NCBI RefSeq assembly: GCF_046115505.1
Contig: NZ_CP170736.1
Location: 186,001 to 250,000, forward strand
DNA: 64,000 bases
Source: Dellaglioa kimchii
Lineage (GTDB): Bacteria; Bacillota; Bacilli; Lactobacillales; Lactobacillaceae
Reading direction: 5' to 3'
Shown here: positions 33,443-41,573 of the stretch, one piece after another
How positions within the stretch are numbered: position 1 is the stretch's first letter
Layout of the letters: each line of letters opens with the position of its first letter
Notes under the pieces: model-generated
What the model was told of the DNA's origin: nothing
The model's input: the letters and a program-made list of their open reading frames with translations, nothing else
Databases searched by the model: none
Program-made: the position numbers and the translations under genes

Positions 33443-33781
33443 TTAGACATTTTGTTCAAATGAAAGTTCAATTAAATATTTGTCATGATGTGTTAGATAC
33501 ACGGTTGTTACCCAGACGTCCATATAGTCAGGGATGGAATGATCTAATTTATCGTTAAAGTAATCTAATAAATCACCGTGTTTTGAAACAAAATCATCAG
33601 TGAGACGATTAACAGTTAGTTTATCTGGTAAAAAATAAATATCAGAATCAGCTACTTTGACGCTTCCTGGTATGATGAGGGTTATTGAATTAGTATAGGT
33701 TAAGCGTGAAAAGAAAACGTCTTCTGGATGTCGTCTGACATAAGATAAGACAAAGAATATAGAATCTGAATTACTAGCCAT
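33443..33781 (-). CDS. Hypothetical protein (112 aa)
   Basis: A soluble, acidic protein of 112 residues with no signal or membrane segment. I chose the ATG at 33779-33781 because GGGGAG is nine bases upstream; a GTG three codons earlier is closer to that site. It lies alone between a tRNA gene and the phosphatase gene and has its own terminator, so it is probably real. No family recognised. Confidence 0.65.
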   Translation of the reverse strand: MASNSDSIFFVLSYVRRHPEDVFFSRLTYTNSITLIIPGSVKVADSDIYFLPDKLTVNRLTDDFVSKHGDLLDYFNDKLDHSIPDYMDVWVTTVYLTHHDKYLIELSFEQNV

Positions 33782-33970
33782 AAGTGACACTCCCCATCTA
33801 AATGATTTACTTCATTATACCAATTTAAACGAAAATGTTTAGAATTATTTTACTATAGTTGCAGACAGACTAAATTTAAAATTATATTTTAGGTTTTTAC
33901 TTAGGTAAAATCTCAATGGTAGCGTATACTTGAAGGTGCAAATATAAACCATTTTATGGAGGTGCAGGCG

Positions 33971-34624
33971 ATGAAGACAGTTCATTTTTATTTAGTAAGA
34001 CATGGTCAAACACGATTGAACAGATTAAAGAGGCTACAAGGCGTGACTAATTCTCGTCTGACACACAAGGGGCGAGAGGCAGCTAGAAATTTGGGAACAC
34101 AATTAAAAGATGTCTATTTTGAAGCCGTGTACACAAGTGACTTAAAAAGAACGCAAGATACTGCGGACTTTATTCTTGAAAAGCATGACTCTTCGTTTGA
34201 ATTTCAACCATTAAGAGGACTTCGAGAAGTCGATTTTGGTCGACTAGAAGAGATGAAAAATAAAGATTTAATTCCAATGCTTGTTAAAAAATTTGGTTTT
34301 TTTAAAGTGAGTCAGGCCGTTTTAGGGCATAATCGCTTTAGAAACTTAGTAAATATGTTCGCAGAGCTTGAAGGAACTAGCCAAGCTGAAACATATGATA
34401 AGATGACTAGTCGAATAATTGATACATTAACGGACATTGGTAATCAGTACCAGACGCAGGGAGGAAATATTTTAATTGTGTCTCATGGTCTTGTGTTATC
34501 AAGTTTTATTGACAGCTTAGAAAAAAATCAACTTCCAACGATGCTCTTGAAGAATGCTAGTGTTAGTAATGTTGATTTTAAAAAAGGTAAATTTACAATT
34601 GTGAAGATTAATCAAAAGGGGTGA
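33971..34624 (+). CDS. Histidine phosphatase family protein (phosphoglycerate mutase-like)
   Basis: 217 residues. The N-terminal catalytic motif LVRHGQTRLNRL carries the phospho-accepting histidine. YTSDLKRTQDTA supplies the second arginine, LREVDFG the acidic residue, and VSHG (about residue 178) the second histidine. Cofactor-dependent phosphoglycerate mutase/CobC-like family, acting on phosphorylated metabolites in the cytosol; the substrate cannot be named. The ATG at 33971 has GGAGGTG nine bases upstream. The serine hydrolase gene follows after six bases. Confidence 0.92.
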   Translation: MKTVHFYLVRHGQTRLNRLKRLQGVTNSRLTHKGREAARNLGTQLKDVYFEAVYTSDLKRTQDTADFILEKHDSSFEFQPLRGLREVDFGRLEEMKNKDLIPMLVKKFGFFKVSQAVLGHNRFRNLVNMFAELEGTSQAETYDKMTSRIIDTLTDIGNQYQTQGGNILIVSHGLVLSSFIDSLEKNQLPTMLLKNASVSNVDFKKGKFTIVKINQKG

Positions 34625-34630
34625 TTACGA

Positions 34631-35641
34631 TTGCTATATCCTAAAACGATAAATAAAATTCGACAGTTAGTTAATGATGGTATTGTTCCTGGTGCTTCAT
34701 ATGGGGTTATCCATCATAATACAATTAGCAATCAAAACTATCTGGGATATTCGCAATTAGTCCCTGAAACTGAACAATTGACTGATAATGCACTTTACGA
34801 CATTGCATCACTAACTAAGGTGATAGGAACAACAACTCTTATTTTAAAATTACAAGAAGAGGGTCGTTTGAATGTTGATGATTCCGTAAAAAAATACCTA
34901 CCAAATTATCAGGATGAACGGGTGACTTTACGGCATATGTTGACGCATACGGCAGATTTTCAAGGGTATATTAAAAATCGAAATCAATTATCGGAACCAG
35001 ATTTAAAACAAGCACTATTCGGACTAAGTAATGGTGAAAATCTTGGAAAAAAAGTTATTTATAGTGATATCGGACTAGTTTTTTTAGGATATATTATTGA
35101 AAGTATTTTAAAAATTCCTGTTCAGCAAGCATTGCAGCAAGAAGTTTTAAATCCCTTAGGATTAACTGATAGTACTTTTAGTCCAAATATCTCAAGAAGT
35201 GTTCCAACTGAGATTATTCCTGACCTAGGTCTTTTAAAGGGAATTGTTCATGACCCCAAAGCACGGATTTTAAAAGAACATTGTGGATCAGCAGGGCTAT
35301 TTTCCACCGTATCCGACTTGTTACGATTTATGCAGTGGTTTATGTCAGATGGTCCTGAACGTCCAGTATTGCGGCCAGAGACGACGAAAATGTTATTCTC
35401 AGATCAAACCCCTACAAGAAGCTTGGGTCGTTCACTTGGCTGGGATCTTCGAGGAGATGGCGATTGCTTATCTGTCTATCATACTGGTTTTACAGGAACA
35501 TTTATGATAATGGATCAATCCATGCAAGATGGGTTGGTTGTCTTAACAAATAGGGTACATCCGACGAGTGATAATAGTCTCTATTTGACAAAACGAGACA
35601 AAATTATAGAAAGTTTTTTAACGGAAAAAGCTGGATTGTAA
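34631..35641 (+). CDS. Beta-lactamase family (class C-like) serine hydrolase
   Basis: 336 residues of the PF00144 fold. The SLTK tetrad of the S-x-x-K motif is at IASLTKVIGTT (about residue 59-62), the Y-x-N equivalent is YSDIGL, and HTGFTG is the third motif. Such proteins include esterases, D-Ala-D-Ala carboxypeptidase-like enzymes and peptidases. No signal peptide is seen, so it is probably cytoplasmic. The start is a TTG with GGGGTG upstream. It follows the phosphatase gene closely and is likely co-transcribed. Confidence 0.9.
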   Translation: MLYPKTINKIRQLVNDGIVPGASYGVIHHNTISNQNYLGYSQLVPETEQLTDNALYDIASLTKVIGTTTLILKLQEEGRLNVDDSVKKYLPNYQDERVTLRHMLTHTADFQGYIKNRNQLSEPDLKQALFGLSNGENLGKKVIYSDIGLVFLGYIIESILKIPVQQALQQEVLNPLGLTDSTFSPNISRSVPTEIIPDLGLLKGIVHDPKARILKEHCGSAGLFSTVSDLLRFMQWFMSDGPERPVLRPETTKMLFSDQTPTRSLGRSLGWDLRGDGDCLSVYHTGFTGTFMIMDQSMQDGLVVLTNRVHPTSDNSLYLTKRDKIIESFLTEKAGL

Positions 35642-35717
35642 CCGATTAACATTCAAAAATGTAACCGCTTATGATAAAATAAACCAATAATATGTTTAAC
35701 GAAGGAGAAAGCAACTA

Positions 35718-36683
35718 ATGACAGAACCTTTATTCTTAAAACCTGTACTACAAGAAAAAATTTGGGGTGGTGATCATCTTAAAACGGTCTTTGGATATGA
35801 TATTCCAAGTAATCATACTGGTGAACTTTGGGCTATTTCCGCACACTCACATGGCCCAAGTACTGTTTTGAATGGTCCATTTGCTGGCAAAACATTGAAT
35901 GAAGTCTGGGATTCAAATCGTGAAGTTTTTGGTAATGCTAAAGGGGATGTTTTTCCACTTCTAACTAAAATTTTAGATGCTAATCAAGATTTATCAGTTC
36001 AAGTACATCCGGATGATACTTATGCAATGCAACATGAGCATGAACTTGGTAAAACGGAATGTTGGTATGTTATTTCAGCCGAACCTGGGGCAGAACTTAT
36101 TTATGGGCACCATGCTAAAACACGTGAAGAATTAGCGGAAATGATTCATGACGAAAGATGGGATGATTTATTTACGCATGTACCTGTTAAAGCGGGAGAT
36201 TTCTTTTATGTTCCTAGTGGCACAATCCATGCCATTGGTTCTGGTGTGATGGTCCTTGAAACGCAACAAAGTAGTGATACAACATATCGTGTTTACGATT
36301 TTGACCGTGTGGATGCAACAACGGATAAGAAGCGTGACTTGCATATTCAACAATCGATTGATGTTACTAATGTGCCTAATAAAGTTCCTGAACTCGATAT
36401 TCAAACAAAAATGGTCGGGGATGCCAAAGTAACAACCTTTGTTAAAACACCATTCTTTAGTGTTTATGAATGGTTGATTTCAAACGGATCAGCAAATTTT
36501 AAAAGAACAGTCGCACCTTATACCCTTGTTTCAGTTTTAAAAGGTGAAGGTCAGATTAAAGTCGATGATAAAACATATGATTTAAAAATGGGTATGCATT
36601 TTATTTTACCTAATGAAGTTAAAGAATGGACAATTACGGGTGATATGCAAATTATTGCATCAGAACCTGGAGAAAAAGCATAA
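35718..36683 (+). CDS. manA: Mannose-6-phosphate isomerase, class I
   Basis: 321 residues with the metal-binding VQVHPDD (about residues 96-102), E at GKTECWYV, and H in PSGTIHAIG, all typical of the short Gram-positive ManA. It interconverts fructose-6-P and mannose-6-P in the cytosol. The cupin core ends in a C-terminal sandwich domain (YTLVSVLKGEGQIKVDDKTYDLKMG). A GAAGGAG site precedes the ATG, and a terminator follows. Confidence 0.96.
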   Translation: MTEPLFLKPVLQEKIWGGDHLKTVFGYDIPSNHTGELWAISAHSHGPSTVLNGPFAGKTLNEVWDSNREVFGNAKGDVFPLLTKILDANQDLSVQVHPDDTYAMQHEHELGKTECWYVISAEPGAELIYGHHAKTREELAEMIHDERWDDLFTHVPVKAGDFFYVPSGTIHAIGSGVMVLETQQSSDTTYRVYDFDRVDATTDKKRDLHIQQSIDVTNVPNKVPELDIQTKMVGDAKVTTFVKTPFFSVYEWLISNGSANFKRTVAPYTLVSVLKGEGQIKVDDKTYDLKMGMHFILPNEVKEWTITGDMQIIASEPGEKA

Positions 36684-36735
36684 AAAAATAAAGATTTAAA
36701 CAATAATATACTATTGTTTGAATCTTTATTTTTTT
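36683..36735. terminator. Bidirectional terminator between manA and gatD
   Basis: A long stem with one mismatch (AAAGATT-AAACAATA paired with TATTGTTT-AATCTTT) flanked by A and T runs, between convergent genes. Confidence 0.93.
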
Positions 36736-36736
36736 A

Positions 36737-37444
36737 CTAAAATGTTGGTTCGATAACGAGTGCTTCTTGTTGACTAAAATCAACATCTGGATATTTACGA
36801 TGCAACGCAAGCAGTAGTAGACGTTTAGCTAATTCACCATTTCTTGTTAAGATTGGGCCATGGAAATATGAACCAAAAACGTTTTTGTAAATGACACCTT
36901 CTGAAGCATCACTACCATTATTACCTTTACCTTTTAACACTTTACCAAGTGGTCGTTCATCTTTACCGAGGAAGGTCATTCCGTTATGATTTTCAAAACC
37001 ATGGTAAGTTTCACCGGTATCTTCATTTTGAATCGTAATATCTCCGATAAAACGATTGTCATCTTGTGTCTCTGTATAATGACTCATTGCACCAATGCCA
37101 GGAATTTTTTCACCATCAGCACCGACATAATATTGACCAAGTAATTGGTAACCGCCACAAATTGCGAGAAGGGGACCGTTATCTTCAATATAGTCGGTTA
37201 AGGCCTCTTTTTTGTCTTGAATATCTTTTGAGACAATTTTTTGTTCGAAATCTTGTCCACCACCAAAGAAAGTTAAGTCAAAATGATCTTTGTCAAAGGG
37301 TTGATCTAAACTGATGACTTCAGTTTGTAAGTCAGTATCCATTTGCTTGGCATAATATTCTAATACCAATAGGTTACCAACATCACCATAAGTATTCAAT
37401 AAGTCACCATATAAATGGGCGACGTTTAAATGATATTTTGCCAT
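36737..37444 (-). CDS. gatD: GatD, glutamine amidotransferase subunit of lipid II isoglutaminyl synthase
   Basis: 235 residues of the CobB/CobQ-like class I amidotransferase type. The nucleophile is C96 in LLAICGGYQLLG, and the catalytic histidine is in SYFHGPIL (about residue 193). It hydrolyses glutamine and passes ammonia to MurT, which amidates the alpha-carboxyl of D-Glu in lipid II. It starts two bases after the murT stop, so the two are translated from one mRNA. Confidence 0.96.
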   Translation of the reverse strand: MAKYHLNVAHLYGDLLNTYGDVGNLLVLEYYAKQMDTDLQTEVISLDQPFDKDHFDLTFFGGGQDFEQKIVSKDIQDKKEALTDYIEDNGPLLAICGGYQLLGQYYVGADGEKIPGIGAMSHYTETQDDNRFIGDITIQNEDTGETYHGFENHNGMTFLGKDERPLGKVLKGKGNNGSDASEGVIYKNVFGSYFHGPILTRNGELAKRLLLLALHRKYPDVDFSQQEALVIEPTF

Positions 37445-37446
37445 TA

Positions 37447-38793
37447 TTACATGCCCTCCTTGATATAACCATCATTAGCGAGTGATTTACGCAACTGTAA
37501 AACAGCTGTATAAGTGGCTAAAACGTAAATATGTTTTGTGGGGAAGGTTTTAAGTTGTTCGATAACTTTAGCAATGTCAGGTTCTTTAATTAATTGTTCA
37601 TCTTTGACACCAGCAACCTTAAAACGGAATGAAACATCTTTATAACGTTCGCCACCAGTCATGAATTGAGGAATGTTCATTTGTGTTAATTGTTCGAAAT
37701 TCCCATCCCAAATCCAACTCGTATCAATACCATCTGCATAATTTGCATTCAATAAGAAGGCCAATGAGAATGGCTCTGTATCTGTTGCAATCATATCTAG
37801 TACCTGATCGAGGCCAACTGGATTTTTAACTAAGACTAAGGTAATGTCTTTGTCTTCAACATGGATGACTTCTTGTCGACCAAAGACTTGCTCATCGTCT
37901 TCACTTAATGTATTACTAATTGTTGCAGGACCAACATTGAAGACACGACCAACTGCATAAGCAGCAAGGGCGTTGTAGATGTTATATAAACCGCCGACAT
38001 GAATTTCCATAGGTTGTCCATCAACTATAAAGTGAGATGATGTGGGTGTTTGTTCCAAAAGTGATGTCAATTGGTAGTCTAATTTTGGACGACTAAAATG
38101 ACAGTTTGGACAATAATATTTCCCGAGATTAGCATACGTACGGGTTTTATAATGTAAGATATGTTGACAAACCGGACAAAGAATCCCATCAGTATTCGTA
38201 GGTGCTAAACTTTCGGTTTCCTCTTCATGATTAAAACCGTAGAAAACAAAAGGATTTGGTAATTCAATTGAATGGAAAATGGGTGCATCACCATTTGCAA
38301 TAATTGTTGCATTGGGTGCTAATTTAATCCCATCAATAATTTTTTTGTAAGTTGTATAAATTTCACCATAGCGGTCCATTTGATCACGGAAAATATTTGT
38401 TAAAACAAATGCTTTAGGCGTGATGTATTGGGTGACTTTAATGACATTTGCTTCATCAACCTCAAGAATAGCAAGAGGACGCTCATTTTTTTTGCGCTTA
38501 TCCGTTAGAAATGCTGTGATAATACCTTGTTCCATATTTGATCCAGCAGAGTTTGTTAAGATATGGTCATATTTAGCACCTAAAACCTTAACTGTTAAGG
38601 CAGTTGTTAAGGTTTTACCGTTGGTTCCAGTGATGACAATAACGTCATAATTAGCACCTAATGTTTTTAAAATTTCTGGATCTAACGCGGCAGTTATTTT
38701 GCCGGGTAGAGAGCTACCACCTTTTAGAAAGGTGTGCAAAAACCAATATGATGATTTCCCTGCGACAGTTGCTATTGAGCTTTTTATCGTCAT
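37447..38793 (-). CDS. murT: MurT, lipid II isoglutaminyl synthase catalytic subunit
   Basis: 448 residues of the Mur ligase fold. The P-loop ITGTNGKTLTTAL is at about 55-67. The central domain carries the Cys4 zinc ribbon specific to MurT (CPVC and CPNC, about residues 205-232). A C-terminal DUF1727 domain follows. With GatD it amidates D-Glu at position 2 of the stem peptide, needed for cross-linking by the PBPs. The ATG has a GGAGGAT site. Confidence 0.96.
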   Translation of the reverse strand: MTIKSSIATVAGKSSYWFLHTFLKGGSSLPGKITAALDPEILKTLGANYDVIVITGTNGKTLTTALTVKVLGAKYDHILTNSAGSNMEQGIITAFLTDKRKKNERPLAILEVDEANVIKVTQYITPKAFVLTNIFRDQMDRYGEIYTTYKKIIDGIKLAPNATIIANGDAPIFHSIELPNPFVFYGFNHEEETESLAPTNTDGILCPVCQHILHYKTRTYANLGKYYCPNCHFSRPKLDYQLTSLLEQTPTSSHFIVDGQPMEIHVGGLYNIYNALAAYAVGRVFNVGPATISNTLSEDDEQVFGRQEVIHVEDKDITLVLVKNPVGLDQVLDMIATDTEPFSLAFLLNANYADGIDTSWIWDGNFEQLTQMNIPQFMTGGERYKDVSFRFKVAGVKDEQLIKEPDIAKVIEQLKTFPTKHIYVLATYTAVLQLRKSLANDGYIKEGM

Positions 38794-39006
38794 TAAAATA
38801 TCCTCCGTTTACAGAAAATTGACTACATAGGATAGAATCCACGTCATAGCCTACTTTACTGAATTTATATTATGTCTATAATAGCATAATTACAAAATTC
38901 TACATATAAAATGCCTAATATTAAGAAAAAATTTTTATTTAATGAAATCCAAGCTTAAATCGGATATACTTAAAGACGGAAATCTGAAAAACAGAAGAGG
39001 TTTATT

Positions 39007-39588
39007 ATGGCGCAATTATTTTTTAAATACGGTGCAATGAATAGTGGTAAGACAATTGAAATCTTAAAAGTTGCGCATAATTATGAAGAACAAAATAAAT
39101 CAGTTATTATTTTAACAAGTGGTGTGGATGACAGGGATGGTGTTGGATTTGTTTCAAGTCGAATTGGGTTGAAACGTGAGGCGACACCTATTTTTGAAGA
39201 AACAAATGTCTTTGATTTAGTTCAACAGACTAATTCAAATGCTGCTTGTGTTTTAATAGACGAATCACAATTTCTAAAACAAGCACATATTATTCAATTA
39301 GCTAAAATTGTGGATGAATTAAATATTCCAGTTATGGCCTTTGGGTTAAAGAATGATTTTAAAAACGAATTGTTTGAAGGATCAAAATATTTATTATTAT
39401 ATGCTGACAAGATTGAAGAAATGAAAACAATTTGCTGGTTTTGTCATAAAAAGGCCATCATGAATTTACGTATTCATGATGGTAAACCTGTATATGCTGG
39501 CGAACAAATTTTAATAGGTGGTAATGAAGATTATTATCCAGTATGTCGTAAACATTATAACAATCCGTTGATGACACAATTACAATAA
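39007..39588 (+). CDS. tdk: Thymidine kinase
   Basis: 193 residues. Walker A is GAMNSGKTIE (about residues 8-17), Walker B-like is CVLIDESQFL with catalytic E, and the zinc site has CWFCHKKA plus C-x2-H near the end (YPVCRKHY). The lid is followed by the thymidine-binding segment. It phosphorylates thymidine in the salvage pathway. It is the first of a run of plus-strand genes (tdk-prfA-prmC-sua5/glyA-upp-atp) common in Firmicutes. Confidence 0.95.
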   Translation: MAQLFFKYGAMNSGKTIEILKVAHNYEEQNKSVIILTSGVDDRDGVGFVSSRIGLKREATPIFEETNVFDLVQQTNSNAACVLIDESQFLKQAHIIQLAKIVDELNIPVMAFGLKNDFKNELFEGSKYLLLYADKIEEMKTICWFCHKKAIMNLRIHDGKPVYAGEQILIGGNEDYYPVCRKHYNNPLMTQLQ

Positions 39589-39633
39589 TCAGATAGACTA
39601 GAAAGATAAAGAATTAAGAGGAGACAATATAAA

Positions 39634-40719
39634 ATGGATGAAATGTATGATCAATTACAATCAGTTGATGATCGCTATGAAGAATTAGGCGAATTATTGT
39701 CTGATCCTGAGATTATTTCAAATAATAATCGTTTTATGGAATTATCAAAAGAAATGGCAAGTATCCGCGAAACAGTTGAGAAATATCGCCAATATAAAGT
39801 TGTTGTTCAAGAACTTGCAGATGCTGAAGAAATGCTAGGCGAAAATTTAGATTCTGAAATGGCTGAAATGGCTAAAGAAGAATTATCTGACGCAAAGAAA
39901 GCAAAAGCAGCTTTAGAAGAAGAAATTAAGGTACTATTAATTCCTAAGGATCCTAATGATGATAAAAATATTATCATGGAAATTCACGGCGCTGCCGGTG
40001 GGGATGAAGCTAGTTTATTTGCTGCAGATTTATTCTCAATGTATTCTAAATACGCTGAGAAGCAAGGTTGGACTGTTGAAATTGTGGATAAAAATGTGAC
40101 TGAAGTCGGTGGCTTTAAAGAAATTGTCCTGTTGATTAATGGTGATAGCGTCTTTTCTAAACTGAAATATGAAAGTGGTGCACATCGAGTTCAACGAATT
40201 CCATCAACAGAATCAGCTGGACGTGTGCATACTTCTACTGCAACAGTAGGTGTTATGCCTGAAGCAGAAGATGTTGAAATTGAAATTGATGCAAAAGATA
40301 TTAGAACGGATGTTTATCGTTCTTCTGGTGCCGGTGGACAACATGTTAATAAGACGTCATCTGCTGTCCGAATGACCCATTTACCAACAAACATTGTTGT
40401 AGCTATGCAAGATGAACGTTCACAACAACAAAATCGTGAAAAAGCTATGAAAATTTTGAAGGCTCGAGTTTATGATTTCTATTCACAACAAGAACAAAGT
40501 GCTTACAATGAAAATAGAAAATCAGCCGTTGGATCAGGGGACCGTTCAGAACGAATTAGAACCTATAATTTCCCTCAAAATCGTGTGACTGATCATCGAA
40601 TTGGATTATCATTAAATAAACTAGATCGCGTTATGAATGGTGAACTTGAAGAAGTAATTGATTCATTGATTTTATATGATCAAACACAAAAAATGGAAAA
40701 GTTGCAAGAAAATGACTAA
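39634..40719 (+). CDS. prfA: Peptide chain release factor 1
   Basis: 361 residues. The GGQ motif that triggers peptide release is at 234-236 (SGAGGQHVN). The codon-recognition tripeptide region PST (in RIPSTESAGRVH) corresponds to the P-x-T of RF1, which reads UAA and UAG. It would therefore be the factor acting at the dltA internal UAA. A GGAG site lies upstream. The stop overlaps the prmC start by eight bases. Confidence 0.97.
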   Translation: MDEMYDQLQSVDDRYEELGELLSDPEIISNNNRFMELSKEMASIRETVEKYRQYKVVVQELADAEEMLGENLDSEMAEMAKEELSDAKKAKAALEEEIKVLLIPKDPNDDKNIIMEIHGAAGGDEASLFAADLFSMYSKYAEKQGWTVEIVDKNVTEVGGFKEIVLLINGDSVFSKLKYESGAHRVQRIPSTESAGRVHTSTATVGVMPEAEDVEIEIDAKDIRTDVYRSSGAGGQHVNKTSSAVRMTHLPTNIVVAMQDERSQQQNREKAMKILKARVYDFYSQQEQSAYNENRKSAVGSGDRSERIRTYNFPQNRVTDHRIGLSLNKLDRVMNGELEEVIDSLILYDQTQKMEKLQEND

Positions 40720-41557
40720 TCCAACCTACTACGAAGCCTTGAAATGGGCTTCTTTGTGTATAGAGGAACATAAGTTAGAAGTTGAAAGTGGGCAGTGGCT
40801 ATTATTAGAGCGACTAGGATGGTCAACGACTGATTTGTTAATGAATTATCAAACAAAAATGCCAAAAAATGAGTGGCAACAATATCAGATAGATATTCAG
40901 CAATTTTGTGATGGAATGCCGGCACAATACATTGTTGGTCATGCCTACTTTTTTGGTATGCAGTTGAAAGTGACCGAAGCAACCCTTATTCCGAGACCTG
41001 AGACGGAAGAATTGGTAGAATGGATGTTGGAGACGTTACCTGCTAATGAGAAGTTAATAATTGCTGATATTGGAACCGGTTCTGGAGCAATTGCGATTGC
41101 TTTAAAACAACAGCGACCAAATTGGCAAATCTTTGCAAGTGATATTTCTAAAGAAGCGATTACGGTTGCCGAAAAAAATGCACAAGCACAGCAAGTTGAT
41201 GTAACATTTTTGATTGGAGATCTGACAGAACCTATTCATGAATTGAAAGTGGATGTCATCGTGTCTAATCCACCATACATTGCCGAAAATGAGCGAGATG
41301 TGATGGATAAAAGTGTGATTGAACATGAACCGCAAGTCGCATTATTTGCAGCTGAAAATGGTCTAATCTTGTATCGAAGAATGATAGAAGAGGTGGCTCG
41401 CTTTACGCAAAAACCAAGAGATATTTTCTTTGAAATAGGGTATCAACAAGAAAACGCCGTGATAAAGTTGTTAACAAACGCATTTGAAAATGCAGAATTA
41501 ATAGAAGGAAAAAAAGATAGTTTTGATAATCAAAGAATGATTCACGCAAAATTATAA
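40712..41557 (+). CDS. prmC: Release factor glutamine methyltransferase
   Basis: 281 residues, starting at the ATG at 40712 (product MTNPTYYEAL) within the end of prfA, which points to translational coupling. The SAM-binding motif is ADIGTGSGAIAIAL and the catalytic motif is VSNPPYI, which binds the Gln side chain. It methylates the glutamine of the GGQ in RF1 and RF2. An earlier in-frame ATG at 40676 lies deep in prfA and is unlikely. Confidence 0.96.
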   Translation: MTNPTYYEALKWASLCIEEHKLEVESGQWLLLERLGWSTTDLLMNYQTKMPKNEWQQYQIDIQQFCDGMPAQYIVGHAYFFGMQLKVTEATLIPRPETEELVEWMLETLPANEKLIIADIGTGSGAIAIALKQQRPNWQIFASDISKEAITVAEKNAQAQQVDVTFLIGDLTEPIHELKVDVIVSNPPYIAENERDVMDKSVIEHEPQVALFAAENGLILYRRMIEEVARFTQKPRDIFFEIGYQQENAVIKLLTNAFENAELIEGKKDSFDNQRMIHAKL

Positions 41558-41573
41558 AAGGGGTGTTGAGTTA